Positions 1 to 12,497 of a stretch of DNA of 64,000 nt are shown in pieces. Source of the stretch: Dyella halodurans (GTDB taxonomy: Bacteria > Pseudomonadota > Gammaproteobacteria > Xanthomonadales > Rhodanobacteraceae); the NCBI RefSeq assembly GCF_026283925.1, contig NZ_JAPDPF010000004.1:248001-312000 (forward strand), read 5' to 3'. The translations under genes were made by a program, and so were the position numbers. How positions within the stretch are numbered: position 1 is the first letter of the stretch; each line of letters begins with the position of its first letter. The notes beneath the pieces were generated by a model that saw only the letters and a list, made by a program, of their open reading frames with translations, had not been told where the DNA came from and ran no database searches.

Positions 1-1269
1 GCCTTCGAGTACTTCCCGAGCAATACGAACCCGTCCAACGGACTGGTGGCCGATACGTCGCGCGATGGCTCACCCGTCAGCATTTCGGTGGTCGGTCTGG
101 CGCTCTCGTGTTACCCGGTGGCCGTCGAGCGGGGCTGGATAGGACGCGACGAGGCCGTGCAGTACTGCCTTGCCGCGTTGCGCTTTTTTTCCGCCAGCGA
201 CCAGAGCGGCGGCCCATCGGCCACGGGCTACCAGGGCTTTTATTTCCACTTCCTCGACATGCGCACCGGCGCGCGAGTGTGGCGATCCGAGCTATCGATG
301 ATCGATACCGCGCTCTTGATCGCCGGCATGCTCACGGCGCAACGCTATTTCACCGCGACAACGCCGCAGGAGAGCGAGCTGCGCGAGCTCGCCGACGCCC
401 TTTATCGTCGCATCGATTGGCACTGGGCGCAGGATGGCGGCGACACCATCCGGCAGGGATGGAAGCCCGAATGCGGATTTCTTCATTACGGCTGGGAGGG
501 TTACAGCGAGGCTATCGTGCTGTACGCGCTGGCCATGGGTTCCCCAACCCACCCGATTACCGGGGAGTGCTACCAGTCGTGGACGGCGACCTACCAGTGG
601 GAAAATCTGTACGACTTTGATTTTCTCTACGCCGGCCCGCTGTTCGTGCATCACTACTCGCATGCGTGGATCGATTTTCGCGGCATCCGCGACAAGTTCA
701 TGCAGGAAAAGCGCTCCGATTATTTTGAAAACACGCGACGCGCCACCTACATCCAACGCGAATATGCGCAACGCAATCCCTATGAATTTGCTGGCTATGG
801 CGAAAACTGCTGGGGCTTGACTGCATGCGACGGCCCCACCGAGGAAAACAGTGGCGCGGCGCGTGGCACACACCGCGTGTTCGGCTACGCGGCGCGAGGC
901 GTGCCCTATGGACCCGATGACGGCACGCTGTCCTGCCCTACGGTGGTCGCGTCATTGCCGTTCGCGCCCGACATCGCGGTCGAGGCGATGCAATACATGC
1001 TCGCGCGCTATCCGCAAATCATTTCCGACGGACGCCTGGCCAGCAGTTTCAACCCGACGCTCGCCGATGGCGAGGGGCGTCCCTGGGTGTCGGCTGGGTA
1101 TTACGGCCTCGATCAGGGCGTCATGGTGATGATGATCGAGAACTACCGCAGCGGCTGGCTGTGGGCGCTGATGCGCAATTGTCCCTATCTCACCCAGGGG
1201 CTGCGCAATGCGGGTTTTGCCGGAGGCTGGCTGGACAAACCAGCCGCCAGTGAAGCGGGGACGCGCTGA
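1..1269 (+). CDS. Glycoamylase-like (PF10091/GH144-type) protein, 5'-truncated
   Basis: The reading frame is open from base 1, so the true start lies outside the window and 422 C-terminal residues are visible. A GTG at 46 is internal. The sequence resembles the PF10091 'glycoamylase' family, an alpha/alpha-barrel fold that includes beta-1,2-glucanases and the central domain of cyclic glucan synthases. Features seen are an Asn-Pro-Ser-Asn-Gly-Leu-Val run near the visible N-terminus, a WRSELSMIDTALL stretch, the acidic WEGYSEA motif, and an Asn-Cys-Trp-Gly-Leu stretch followed by Asp-Gly-Pro. The stop codon overlaps the ATG of the next gene by one base, so the two are probably co-transcribed. 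Substrate is not shown by the sequence. A beta-glucan is suggested by family and by the glucan synthase about 11 kb away, which is inference. Confidence 0.75.
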   Translation, partial: AFEYFPSNTNPSNGLVADTSRDGSPVSISVVGLALSCYPVAVERGWIGRDEAVQYCLAALRFFSASDQSGGPSATGYQGFYFHFLDMRTGARVWRSELSMIDTALLIAGMLTAQRYFTATTPQESELRELADALYRRIDWHWAQDGGDTIRQGWKPECGFLHYGWEGYSEAIVLYALAMGSPTHPITGECYQSWTATYQWENLYDFDFLYAGPLFVHHYSHAWIDFRGIRDKFMQEKRSDYFENTRRATYIQREYAQRNPYEFAGYGENCWGLTACDGPTEENSGAARGTHRVFGYAARGVPYGPDDGTLSCPTVVASLPFAPDIAVEAMQYMLARYPQIISDGRLASSFNPTLADGEGRPWVSAGYYGLDQGVMVMMIENYRSGWLWALMRNCPYLTQGLRNAGFAGGWLDKPAASEAGTR

Positions 1270-2792
1270 TGGCCAAGTCATTCGACGCATCGGTAGTTCC
1301 GAGCGAGGATATTTACGAACGCGACCGCGCCGCCAACGTGCGACCGCCGTCCTGGGTCAATCCGCAGCCGGCCGCGCGCTATCAGCTGGCGGTGATCGGC
1401 GGCGGACCGGCCGGCCTGGTCGCCGCCAAGACGGCAACGGCACTCGGTGCCAAGGTGGCCCTGATCGAGCGCGAGCGCATTGGTGGTGCTTGCCTCAATA
1501 CCGGCAGCGTGCCCTCGAAAGCGATGATTCGCACGGCCCAGGTGTATGGCGACATGCGCGATGCGCAGCGCTTTGGCGCGCAGGTTCCCAAGGGCATCGA
1601 GTACGACTTTGCCGCGGTGATGGAACGCGTGCGCCGCATTCGCGCCCATATGAGTGGCAACGACTCCGCCCAGCAACTGGTCGACCAAGGCATCGACGTG
1701 TTCTTCGGCGAGGGTAGTTTCGTCGCCGCTGACGCGATCAAGGTCGACGGCCAGGTCATTCGCTTCGGCAAGGCCGTGATTGCCACCGGCGCGCGCGTGG
1801 GCATCCCCGATATTCCGGGTCTTGCCGAAGCCCAGCCGCTGAACAGCCGCACGGTGTTCGATATCACCGAGTTGCCACGGCGCCTGCTGATCATCGGTGG
1901 CAGCCCGATCGGCTGCGAACTCGCCCAGGCGTTCTGCCGCCTCGGCTCGAAAACGACGATCGTGCAGGACATGCCGCTGTTCCTGGGCAACGAAGAGCGG
2001 GATGCAGCGCAGATCCTGTCGGATGCGCTTGCGCGCGACGGCATCGAGGTTCGGCTCAATACGACGGTCGCTGCGGTGCGGATCGTCGGCGGCGAGAAAC
2101 TGGTGGACCTGGTCAGCGACGACTACCGCAACACCATCGTGGTCGATGTGATCGGCGCCGGCGTTGGCTACGCCCCCAATGTGCAGGGGCTGGGCCTGGA
2201 AGCCGCCGGCGTCGACTACGACCCCAAGCACGGCGTGCGCGTGGACGATTTCCTGTGTACCAGCCAACCGAACATCTATGCCGCCGGCGACGTTTGCCTG
2301 GCCCACCGCTATACCCATACGGCGGAGGCCTCGGCGCGCATTGTGGTGCAGAACGCGCTGTTTCGTGGGCATGAGCGCATGAGCGCCTTGGTGCTGCCCT
2401 GGTGTACCTATACCGATCCGGAGATTGCCCACGTCGGCCTGTATGTAAGAGAAGCCAATCGGCTGGGCATCCCCATCAAGACTTTCACCGTACCGATGCA
2501 TGAGGTCGATCGTGGCGTGACCGACAGCGAGGAGCGCGGCTTCGTGAAGATCCATGTACTCGAACGCACCGACAAGATACTTGGCGCCACCATCGTCGCT
2601 CGCCATGCCGGCGACATGATCAACGAGATCACCCTGGCGATCATGGCCGGCATCCGCCTGCGCACGCTAGCCAAGGTGATCCACGCCTATCCGACCCAGG
2701 CCGAGGCGATTCAAAAGGCCGCCGAGGCCTATTACCGGACACGCTTCTCCCCGCGCATACAAGCACGGTTCCGGGGATCGCTGACGCGATGA
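1269..2792 (+). CDS. FAD-dependent pyridine nucleotide oxidoreductase (MerA/Lpd/SthA superfamily), disulfide cysteine lost
   Basis: This 507-residue flavoprotein has an FAD-binding GGGPAG motif at 44-49, a second dinucleotide fold around 206-215 (IIGGSPIGCE), the AAGDV motif of the FAD domain near 340, and a C-terminal dimerisation domain. The redox-active motif reads GACLNTGSVPSK: Cys75 is present but the second cysteine is Ser80, so no CxxxxC disulfide can form. At the C-terminus HAYPTQAE has Tyr474 where lipoamide dehydrogenase has its catalytic His. Both changes are also found in soluble transhydrogenase SthA. The protein therefore should not act as a mercuric or lipoamide reductase of the usual kind. 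A role as a pyridine nucleotide oxidoreductase or transhydrogenase is inference, helped by gnd lying 70 bases downstream. The ATG overlaps the upstream stop. Confidence 0.8.
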   Translation: MAKSFDASVVPSEDIYERDRAANVRPPSWVNPQPAARYQLAVIGGGPAGLVAAKTATALGAKVALIERERIGGACLNTGSVPSKAMIRTAQVYGDMRDAQRFGAQVPKGIEYDFAAVMERVRRIRAHMSGNDSAQQLVDQGIDVFFGEGSFVAADAIKVDGQVIRFGKAVIATGARVGIPDIPGLAEAQPLNSRTVFDITELPRRLLIIGGSPIGCELAQAFCRLGSKTTIVQDMPLFLGNEERDAAQILSDALARDGIEVRLNTTVAAVRIVGGEKLVDLVSDDYRNTIVVDVIGAGVGYAPNVQGLGLEAAGVDYDPKHGVRVDDFLCTSQPNIYAAGDVCLAHRYTHTAEASARIVVQNALFRGHERMSALVLPWCTYTDPEIAHVGLYVREANRLGIPIKTFTVPMHEVDRGVTDSEERGFVKIHVLERTDKILGATIVARHAGDMINEITLAIMAGIRLRTLAKVIHAYPTQAEAIQKAAEAYYRTRFSPRIQARFRGSLTR

Positions 2793-2862
2793 CGAAACGG
2801 CGCGGCGCCCTTCCCGGACTATTCATCAACCAGCACGTCGAGATCTCAGTCGAGGACATCGT

Positions 2863-3768
2863 ATGAACATTGGCATGATTGGCCTCGGGCGCATGGGCGC
2901 CAATATGGCCCAACGCTTGATGCAGGGCGGCCACCAGGTGGTGGGCTTCGATCTGAACGCGCAGGCGCGCAGCGAGCTGGAGACCAAGGGCGCCCAGTCG
3001 CGCGATTCGCTGCCGGCGCTGGTCACCGCGTTGGCCGCACCACGCGTGCTGTGGCTGATGGTGCCGGCCGGCGAGATCACCGATAGCACCCTCAATGCCT
3101 TGCTGCCGTTATTGAATGCGGGCGACACCGTGATCGATGGCGGCAATTCCTATTACAAGGATACCTTGCGCCGCGCCCGCCAATTCGCCGGCAAGGACAT
3201 CGCCTATGTCGATTGCGGCACCAGTGGCGGCGTCTGGGGCCTGGCCGAGGGCTATAGCATGATGGTCGGCGGCGACGAAGCCGTGGTTGAGCGCCTCCGG
3301 TCGATCTTCGAGACGCTCGCGCCGGGCAAGGACAAGGGCTGGAGTCGCGTCGGCCCGGTTGGCTCCGGACACTATGTGAAGATGGTCCACAACGGCATCG
3401 AGTACGGCATGATGCAGGCCTACGCGGAAGGCTTCGCGATACTCCAGCAAAAAAAGGAGTTTGCCCTGGATCTGCACGCCATTGCCGAACTCTGGCGCTA
3501 CGGCAGCGTGATTCGCTCGTGGCTGCTGGATCTCACCGCCGATGCCTTGCAGAAGAATCCGCAATTGAGCGGTATTGCGCCTTATGTGGTCGACTCCGGC
3601 GAAGGTCGCTGGACGGTGGACGAGGCCATCGAGCTCAACGTGCCCGCCCCGGTCATCACCCAGTCGTTGATCGAGAGGTTGCGCTCGCGCGACAAGGATT
3701 CGTTCGCCGACAAGCTGCTATCGGCCATGCGCAATGAATTTGGCGGCCATCCGATCAAGAAGGAATAA
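2863..3768 (+). CDS. gnd: 6-phosphogluconate dehydrogenase, decarboxylating, short NAD-type
   Basis: The product oxidises and decarboxylates 6-phosphogluconate to ribulose 5-phosphate in the cytosol. At 301 residues it belongs to the short class rather than the roughly 470-residue E. coli type. The N-terminal Rossmann motif GLGRMGANMA (8-17) is followed by strand 2 ending in Phe-Asp-Leu-Asn, with Asp30 in the position that favours NAD+; NADP+ enzymes have an Asn-Arg-Thr there. The substrate region DGGNSYYKDT and the GTSGGVWG loop are intact, as is the catalytic KMVHNGIEYGMMQ helix. The gene is 70 bases after the FAD oxidoreductase and converges on tkt with a 28-base gap. NAD+ preference is a prediction from Asp30. 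Confidence 0.93.
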   Translation: MNIGMIGLGRMGANMAQRLMQGGHQVVGFDLNAQARSELETKGAQSRDSLPALVTALAAPRVLWLMVPAGEITDSTLNALLPLLNAGDTVIDGGNSYYKDTLRRARQFAGKDIAYVDCGTSGGVWGLAEGYSMMVGGDEAVVERLRSIFETLAPGKDKGWSRVGPVGSGHYVKMVHNGIEYGMMQAYAEGFAILQQKKEFALDLHAIAELWRYGSVIRSWLLDLTADALQKNPQLSGIAPYVVDSGEGRWTVDEAIELNVPAPVITQSLIERLRSRDKDSFADKLLSAMRNEFGGHPIKKE

Positions 3769-3796
3769 GCGCAGCACGTTCACCGGGTACGCTGGG

Positions 3797-5845
3797 TCAC
3801 CTGCCGAGCAAGGCTTTTGCGCGTGCGTAGACCGCGTCCTCGGTGAAACCGTATTTGGGCAACACCACGTTGATCGGTGCAGACGCTCCGAAGCGCTCGA
3901 CGCTGATCATGTCGCCGTGGGCACCGATATAGCGCTCCCAACCTTGCGATACGCCAAGCTCGACCGCCAATCGCGCAGTGACGGACGGTGGCAGCACCGC
4001 ATCGCGCCTGGCTTGCGGGAGTGCATCGAACAGCTCCCAGCTGGGCATGGACACGCAGCGCACGGCGATGCCATCCGCCTCCAGCCGCTCGGCGGCCTTG
4101 ACGATAAGGCTCACTTCCGAGCCGCTGGCGATAAGAATCAGTTCCGGCTTGCCATCTTTCGCATCGGCGAGCACATAAGCGCCTTGGCGCAACCCGTCGG
4201 CCGAGGCATAGCGAGTGCGATCGAGCGTAGGCACGTCCTGCCGCGTGAGCACGAGGGTCACGGGGCCGCCGCGGGTTTCCACGGCAACCCGCCAGGCCAC
4301 CGCCGCTTCGTTGGCATCGGCGGGGCGAATCAGCACCAGGTTCGGCATGGCGCGCAGGCTGGCCAGGTGCTCTACCGGCTGATGGGTGGGACCGTCTTCG
4401 CCCAGGCCAATGCTGTCGTGGGAGAACACGTGGATGACGTGCAGGCCCATCAGCGCCGCCAGCCGCATGGGCGGGCGCATATAGTCGGAAAACATCAGGA
4501 ACGTGGCGCTATAGGGAAGCAGGCCACCATGCGCGGCGATGCCGTTGACGATGGCGCCCATGGCATGTTCGCGCAGGCCAAAATGCAGGTTTCTTCCCTG
4601 CCGGCTCCAGCCTGCCGGATCGGAACCTTGCAGGTCCTCGCCCTTGCTGGCGTCCGGATTGAAATCGCCCAGGCCCTTCAGCGCGGTCTTGGTCGATGAA
4701 TCGAGATCGGCCGAACCGCCGGTCAGCGCCGGGAGCTTCGGGGCGATCGCATTCATGGCCTTGCCGGCGGCATCGCGCGTAGCGATGCCCTTGGCATCGG
4801 CCGGAAAACTCGGGATGTCCGCGTCCCAACCTGCGGGCAGCTCTCCACGTATCGCCCCCTGCAGCTCGGCGTGACGTTCGGGAAACGCCTTGGCGTAGGC
4901 ACTCAGCCGCGCATCCCAATCGGCCTGCTGGCGTTTCCCGAGATCCACCGCGGCACGGAAGTGCGCGAGCACATCGTCGGGCACCAGGAAGTCCGGCTCG
5001 GTGGGCCAATCGAGCTTCTGCTTGGTCTTGCGCACGCTCTCCACCCCGAGCGGCGATCCATGCGCCTTGACCGTGTCCTGCTCCGGCGAGCCATAGCCAA
5101 GATGGGTGCGCACGAGAATCAGCGATGGTCGGTCGATTTCCTCGCGCGCCACCCGCAACGCCTCGTCGATGGCGACCAGGTCGTTGCCATCGGCCACCCT
5201 GACGGTGTGCCATCCATACGCTTCGAAACGACGCGCGCGATCCTCGGAAAAAGTCATGTCGGTGCCTGCCGCGAGGGTGACCCGGTTGTCGTCGTACAGG
5301 CATACGAGCTTGCCCAGCTTGAGGTGCCCGGCCATGGACGCCGCTTCCTGCGACACGCCTTCCATGAGGTCGCCATCGCTGACGATCGCATAGGTGTAAT
5401 GGTCGATCACGGCATGCCCCGCGTGGTTGTAGCGCGCGGCCAGCTGAGCTTCTGCGATGGCCATGCCCACCGCATTGGACACCCCCTGCCCCAACGGCCC
5501 CGTGGTGGTTTCAACGCCTGGTGTTTCGCCTCGCTCCGGATGTCCCGGCGTCTTGCTGCCCCATTGGCGAAACTGCTTGAGGTCGTCCATTGACAGCGCG
5601 TAACCGGTCATGTGCAGCAGGCTGTACAGCAGGGCCGAGCCATGCCCGGCAGACAGCACGAAGCGGTCGCGATCGAACCACTGCGGGTCATGCGGGTTGA
5701 ACTTGAGCCAGTGCATCCACAGCACATAGGCCATCGGCGCCGCGCCAAGCGGCAGTCCGGGATGGCCGCTATTGGCCTTTTGCACCATGTCGACGGACAG
5801 GAAGCGAAGCGTATTGATGCAACGTTGGTCGAGATCGTTGGCCAT
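3797..5845 (-). CDS. tkt: Transketolase
   Basis: This thiamine diphosphate enzyme moves two-carbon units between pentose, tetrose and hexose phosphates in the non-oxidative pentose phosphate pathway. The product has 682 residues, close to E. coli TktA (663). The ThDP/Mg site is visible as [13 protein letters not shown] near 160, the N-terminal [13 protein letters not shown] is typical, and the pyrimidine domain carries [14 protein letters not shown] near 423. The C-terminal domain is complete. It is the last gene of a minus-strand operon, 33 bases after pgm, with an AGGTG ribosome site just before its ATG. It converges on gnd. Confidence 0.97.
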   Translation of the reverse strand: MANDLDQRCINTLRFLSVDMVQKANSGHPGLPLGAAPMAYVLWMHWLKFNPHDPQWFDRDRFVLSAGHGSALLYSLLHMTGYALSMDDLKQFRQWGSKTPGHPERGETPGVETTTGPLGQGVSNAVGMAIAEAQLAARYNHAGHAVIDHYTYAIVSDGDLMEGVSQEAASMAGHLKLGKLVCLYDDNRVTLAAGTDMTFSEDRARRFEAYGWHTVRVADGNDLVAIDEALRVAREEIDRPSLILVRTHLGYGSPEQDTVKAHGSPLGVESVRKTKQKLDWPTEPDFLVPDDVLAHFRAAVDLGKRQQADWDARLSAYAKAFPERHAELQGAIRGELPAGWDADIPSFPADAKGIATRDAAGKAMNAIAPKLPALTGGSADLDSSTKTALKGLGDFNPDASKGEDLQGSDPAGWSRQGRNLHFGLREHAMGAIVNGIAAHGGLLPYSATFLMFSDYMRPPMRLAALMGLHVIHVFSHDSIGLGEDGPTHQPVEHLASLRAMPNLVLIRPADANEAAVAWRVAVETRGGPVTLVLTRQDVPTLDRTRYASADGLRQGAYVLADAKDGKPELILIASGSEVSLIVKAAERLEADGIAVRCVSMPSWELFDALPQARRDAVLPPSVTARLAVELGVSQGWERYIGAHGDMISVERFGASAPINVVLPKYGFTEDAVYARAKALLGR

Positions 5846-5878
5846 GGGACACCTGTAAAGCGCACGATGTCGCGGTTG

Positions 5879-7527
5879 TCAGGAGCTCTTCAGCGCAGCA
5901 TCCACGATCTGCTGCGCTTCCTGCAGGATGGATTGCAGATGGGCTTCATCCCTGAAGCTCTCCGCATAGATCTTGTAGATGTCTTCGGTGCCGGAAGGGC
6001 GCGCGGCAAACCAACCACTCGCCGACGTCACCTTGATGCCGCCGATCGCGGCGTCATTGCCTGGCGCGCGGTCCAGCACCTGCTCGATCGGCTCGCCCGC
6101 CAGCTGCTTGCCCTGCACCTGCCTGGGCGAAAGTTTTGCCAGCGCGGCCTTCTCGGCCTGCGTTGCGGCCGCTTCCACGCGGTCGGCGCAAGGCTGGCCC
6201 AGTTCATTGGCCAGATCAGCGTAAAGCTCGCCGGGATCGCGGCCAGCACGCGCGGTGATTTCCGCCGACAGCAGCGCGGCGGCGATGCCGTCCTTGTCGG
6301 TGGTCCAGACCGAGCCGTCGCGGCGAAGAAACGACGCGCCCGCGCTTTCCTCCCCGCCGAAACCGAGCGAGCCGCCGAGCAGGCCGTCGACGAACCACTT
6401 GAATCCCACCGGCACCTCGTAGAGCTTGCGCTGCAGGCGCCTGGCCACGCGATCGATCAGCGCGGTACTTACCACCGTCTTGCCCACCGCAGCGCCACCA
6501 CCCCAGGTCGGGCGATGCTGGAACAGGTAGTCGATCAACACGGAAAGATAGTGATTGGCCACCAGCAGGCCGCTACTTCGCGTCACGACGCCGTGGCGAT
6601 CGTGATCGGTATCGCAGGCGAAGGCGACGTCGTACTGGCTCTTCAGCCCGATCAGCCGTTGCATGGCGTACGACGAGGAAGGATCCATGCGGATCCTGCC
6701 GTCCCAGTCGACCGTCATGAAGGCGAACTGCGCATCCACTTCTTCGCTGACCACGGTGAGGTCGATCTTGTAGCGCTCCGCGATCGGCTTCCAGTAGTGC
6801 ACGCCCGCCCCACCGAGCGGATCGACGCCAAGGTGAATACCGGCGGCACGGATCGCCTCGAAATCGACCACGCTGCCCAGGTCGCCGACATACGCGTCGA
6901 GGAAATCGTACTCATGCGTGGTGCCCGCGTGGCGCGCGCGACCGTGCGGCATCCGGCGAACCTCCTTGAGGCCGCCTTCCAGCAGCACATTGGCACGATC
7001 CTGGATCCAGCCGGTGATGTCGGTGTCGGCGGGGCCGCCATTGGGCGGGTTGTATTTGAAGCCGCCGTTATCGGGCGGATTATGCGACGGCGTGACGACG
7101 ATGCCGTCAGCTTGTCCGGTCGAGCGTCCGCGGTTGTAGCGCAGGATGGCATGTGAGATCACCGGCGTCGGCGTGTACTCGCCACCCACCGCGAGCATCG
7201 TCTCGACGCCATTGGCGGCCAGCACCTCCAGCGCGCTGTCCTGCGCCGGTGGCGACAATGCGTGGGTGTCGATGCCCATGAAGAGCGGGCCATCGATGCC
7301 CTTGCGCTTGCGGTACTCGCAGATCGCCTGGCTGATGGCCAGCACATGCCACTCATTGAAGCTGCGCTCGAACGAACTGCCGCGATGCCCGGAGGTGCCG
7401 AACTGCACGCGCTGGGTCGGCGCGGCCGGATCGGGTTGCAGATCGGCATAAGCCGCGACCAGTTTCGCCACGTCGACCAGCAGGGACCGTGGCGCGGGCT
7501 TGCCGGCCAGTGGACTGATGCTCGTGC

Positions 7528-7531
<4 letters not shown>
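5879..7531 (-). CDS. pgm: Phosphoglucomutase (alpha-D-glucose phosphate-specific)
   Basis: The enzyme interconverts glucose 1-phosphate and glucose 6-phosphate. I place the start at the GTG at 7531-7529, which overlaps the pgi stop in a GTGA arrangement and gives 550 residues, matching E. coli Pgm (546). A longer in-frame opening exists upstream but runs inside pgi. The phosphoserine loop [13 protein letters not shown] places the catalytic serine at residue 149, the metal loop CDTDHDRHG lies near 306, and the C-terminal phosphate loop [13 protein letters not shown] is intact. In this locus it links sugar phosphates to glucose 1-phosphate, the precursor of UDP-glucose needed by the neighbouring glucan synthase; that link is inference. 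Confidence 0.95.
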
Positions 7532-9212
<1,681 letters not shown>

Positions 9213-9216
<4 letters not shown>

Positions 9217-10301
9217 GATGCGGCCCGCACGAGTTCCGCCGTCTTGTCCGCTATGCGCTGCAACAGCTGCTGCCAGGACGCCACGAACGACTTTGCACCT
9301 TCCTTTTGAAGCTGGCTGGCCAGCGCATCCAGATCGATGCCGGCCTTGGTAAAGGCCGCCAGCATGTCGGCCGCATCGCCACCGTCTTCAGCCATCACGC
9401 CTTTCAGCGAGCCATGCTGGCCAAATGCAAGCAGGGTCTTCTCCGGCATCGTGTCGACGGTGTCGGGTGCGGCCAGGGCTTCCACGTAAAGCGTGTCCGA
9501 CGCGGATGGATCCTTGGTGCCCGTGCTCGCCCACAGCAGCCGCTGCACCCGCGCACCGGCATCGGCCAGTGCACGCCAGCGCGGCGACGCGAGCATGGCG
9601 CGATAGGCCTGGTACGTCTCCTGAGCCACCGCGATGCCCAGCTTGTTGCGCAATTCGGCAGGCACCTTGTCCTTGATCGCCACATCCCACCGGCTGACGA
9701 AGACCGAAGCGACCGAACCGACGCGCGGATCAAGCTTGGCCTGAACCCGTCGCTCGATGCCGCGCAAGTAGGCCTCCGCGGCGGCCAGATATTGGCCGCG
9801 CGAGAACAACAAGGTGACGTTGATGGGTATGCCGGCGAAGATCGCCTCTTCGATCGCCGGAAGGCCTTCAGGCGTACCGGGGATCTTCACGAACAGATTC
9901 GCCCGCGCGGCTTGGCGGTGGATGTCCCTGGCGGCCTGGATGCTGCCGGCGGTGTCACTGGCGAGCAAGGGCGACACTTCCATCGAGACCCAGCCGTCAC
10001 GCTGGTCGCTGGCCGTAAACACCGGCTGGAACAAGTCGGCGGCGCGACGCAGATCCTCCAGCGCAAGCTCCATGAACAGCGCCTCGCCCGACAGGCCTGC
10101 GCGCGCCTTTTCATGGATACCGGCGTCGTAGGCATGACCGCTGCCGATGGCGCCATCGAAGATGGTCGGGTTCGAGGTGAGGCCGGTGACCGACAACTCC
10201 TCGATGTAACGGCGCAGGGTGCCGTTGTCGAGAATGTCCCGCGTGATGTTATCCAGCCACAGGCTCTGGCCGAGTTGATGTAGTTGCTGGGTGGGCTTCA
10301 T
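9213..10301 (-). CDS. tal: Transaldolase, long (about 360-residue) subfamily
   Basis: The enzyme transfers a dihydroxyacetone unit from sedoheptulose 7-phosphate to glyceraldehyde 3-phosphate through a lysine Schiff base. The predicted Schiff-base lysine is Lys139 in [12 protein letters not shown]-terminal features [11 protein letters not shown] and [11 protein letters not shown] are typical of the family. With 362 residues it belongs to the longer subfamily often found beside pgi, rather than the 317-residue TalB type. It lies two bases after the HAD gene and overlaps pgi by four bases. Confidence 0.95.
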
Positions 10302-10303
10302 GG

Positions 10304-10999
10304 CTACTCCGGTGAAGCATAGGCAGAATCGGCACGAAAGTCGGGCAAGGCCAGGCGGGCAAGCTCGCCGATATGAGTGACCGTCATGTCGGGCACGGGA
10401 TCGGCCGCGGCAGACTCGGCCTGGGCCGCGTAGTGGCCTTGCCGCACGAAGACGGTGGTGAGCCGGTCGCCGAGCAGGCGCTTCATCGCTGTCAGCAGCC
10501 TGGGCTTGTCGTCGACCATCACATAGTGGGAAGCGGGGAAACTCTGCTGGATGGACTCACTCATATGCTCCTTGTGCACATAGATGAGCACGCGTCCGCC
10601 AACCGCCCGCCACAGGCCCGTCTGGTGGATCTTGTGCGGCTGGAACACGATGTCGCCATCCGAAAGAATCACCGTGGTGCCCAACGTGCCAAGATGACTC
10701 ACCGTTTCCAGTGCGCCTGGATACAAGCCATCGGCAAACGGGTAGTCCAACAGGTAGGCGGAAAGCCGCAACAGCGCTGGGTTGCCCTCGCAGCCGAGTC
10801 GAAATTGCTGGAGCGCGCCAAGATAATCGGCGTAACCGAGCCGGTCCCGCAGCGCTTCATAGATCGACCAATAGCGCTTGCGCTCATCCTCGCCAAACAG
10901 CGCATCGAGTGTGCCCGTCACATCAGCGGCGAAGCGATCGTTATCGAACAAGGTGTTGTCGACATCGAGAAGAAACACCACCGGCCCGGTCTTCAGCAC
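10304..10999 (-). CDS. HAD-superfamily hydrolase embedded in the pentose phosphate operon
   Basis: The 231-residue protein has HAD motif I as [12 protein letters not shown] near residue 10, where the first Asp is the nucleophile. Motif II is ILSDGD near 117 and motif IV is [10 protein letters not shown] near 165. An alpha-helical cap follows motif I. The start is a GTG overlapping the zwf stop by seven bases, and tal begins two bases downstream. Phosphatase activity on a small phosphorylated metabolite is the family expectation. The substrate cannot be read from the sequence, but its place between zwf and tal points to a sugar phosphate or a side product of this pathway, which is inference. 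Confidence 0.8.
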   Translation of the reverse strand: MLKTGPVVFLLDVDNTLFDNDRFAADVTGTLDALFGEDERKRYWSIYEALRDRLGYADYLGALQQFRLGCEGNPALLRLSAYLLDYPFADGLYPGALETVSHLGTLGTTVILSDGDIVFQPHKIHQTGLWRAVGGRVLIYVHKEHMSESIQQSFPASHYVMVDDKPRLLTAMKRLLGDRLTTVFVRQGHYAAQAESAAADPVPDMTVTHIGELARLALPDFRADSAYASPE

Positions 11000-12378
11000 G
11001 GCTTGCTCTCCTCCGGCTTGGGGTTATGCCAGCCGCCCGGAATGAGCCTGTCTGCCGCAGCCGGACCCCAACAGCCTGCGTCGTATTCGAGCAATGGCAC
11101 CGTGTCGTTGAGTACCGGATCGACGACCGACCAGGCGGTCTCGACAGACTCATCGCTGGTGAACTGGGCGATGTCACCGTGAATGGCACCCCCGAGCAGG
11201 CGCTGGTAAGGCAGCTCGTCGTGTTGCGTTTGATGACGCGCCACCAGTTCCACTGACTCGCCGCACATCGCCTCACCCGACTGCTTGACCTGGGCGCCGA
11301 GGGAAATGATGACTTCGGGGCTGACGCGGAAGCGGAAATGATTGGCCTGCGTTGGCATCACGTCGTCGAACACCGCCAAAGGTGGATGCTTGAGCGTGAC
11401 GAACACTTCCGAACAGGTGATCGGCAGGCACTTGCCCGTGCGAATATAAAAAGGCACACCGGCCCAGCGCCAGTTGTCGATATGCAAGCACAGCGCTGCG
11501 AACGTTTCGACCTGGGAGTCGACTGCCACGCCCTTCTCGTCGCGGTAACCGCGAAACTGGCCCCGCACGACTTCTTCGGAGCGCAATGGTCGCATCGCGC
11601 GGAACAGGCGCAATTTCTCGGCGCTCATGGCCACCGGGTCTCGTCCGACCGGCGACTCCATCGTCAGCAAGGTGGTCACCTGGAGCAGGTGGTTCTGTAC
11701 CACGTCGCGGATGGCGCCCGCTTCTTCATAGAATTTGCCTCGGCCCTGGACGCCGAAGTTCTCCGCCATGGTGATCTGCACGCTCTCGATATAGGTGCGA
11801 TTCCATACGGGTTCGAGAAAAGTGTTGGCGAAGCGGAAGTACAGCAGGTTCTGCACGGCCTCCTTGCCCAGATAGTGGTCGATGCGAAAGATATCGCGCT
11901 CGGCAAAGACTTCGTGCAAGGTTAGATTCAGGGCCCTCGCGGATGCCAGGTCGTGCCCGAACGGCTTTTCGATGATGATGCGCGCACCCTTGGCGCAGCC
12001 GGACCTCGCCAGGCCCTGAACCACCGTGCCAAACATGCTGGGCGGGATCGCCATGTAGTGGAGAGGGTGACTGGCGTCGCCCAAGGTCTGCTTCAGGCGG
12101 TCGTAGGTTGCCGGGTCGTTATAGTCACCATCGATGTACTGCAGTCGCGCACAAAGGCGCCTGAAAGCCTCCTCGTCGATGCCGCCGTGCGCCTTGAGGC
12201 TGTCGCGTGCCCGCTCGCGCAGCTGATCCAGGGACCAGTTTGCATAGGCCACGCCGATCACCGGCATGTCGAGCTCACCGGCACGCGTAAGCGCCTGCAG
12301 TGCCGGAAAAATCATCTTGTGGGCCAGATCGCCTGTCGCACCAAAGAAGACGAAGGCGTCCGAACGAATGGCGTTCAT
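10993..12378 (-). CDS. zwf: Glucose-6-phosphate 1-dehydrogenase
   Basis: The enzyme oxidises glucose 6-phosphate to 6-phosphogluconolactone and is the first gene of the operon. I use the ATG at 12378; a TTG one codon earlier is less likely. The product is 461 residues. The coenzyme motif is [11 protein letters not shown] near the N-terminus. The active-site signature [21 protein letters not shown] region lies near 165-185, and the substrate stretch [10 protein letters not shown] is present. It is 119 bases downstream of the glucan synthase on the same strand, so a promoter may lie in that gap or transcription may read through. No lactonase gene follows. Confidence 0.96.
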   Translation of the reverse strand: MNAIRSDAFVFFGATGDLAHKMIFPALQALTRAGELDMPVIGVAYANWSLDQLRERARDSLKAHGGIDEEAFRRLCARLQYIDGDYNDPATYDRLKQTLGDASHPLHYMAIPPSMFGTVVQGLARSGCAKGARIIIEKPFGHDLASARALNLTLHEVFAERDIFRIDHYLGKEAVQNLLYFRFANTFLEPVWNRTYIESVQITMAENFGVQGRGKFYEEAGAIRDVVQNHLLQVTTLLTMESPVGRDPVAMSAEKLRLFRAMRPLRSEEVVRGQFRGYRDEKGVAVDSQVETFAALCLHIDNWRWAGVPFYIRTGKCLPITCSEVFVTLKHPPLAVFDDVMPTQANHFRFRVSPEVIISLGAQVKQSGEAMCGESVELVARHQTQHDELPYQRLLGGAIHGDIAQFTSDESVETAWSVVDPVLNDTVPLLEYDAGCWGPAAADRLIPGGWHNPKPEESKPC

Positions 12379-12497
12379 CAAAACGATGCCTGTATCGTTG
12401 CCACACCATCTGGCAGGCGGAACATCGAGCTTGGCTTAGATAACGTTAAGAGCGCGCAAGGACGACATGGCCGCGACGTGATGTGCTTGCGAGGCGC

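Noticed and set aside
1278-2606. A 442-codon minus-strand frame opposite the FAD oxidoreductase
   Set aside because: The composition is that of an antisense shadow and no domain is recognisable.
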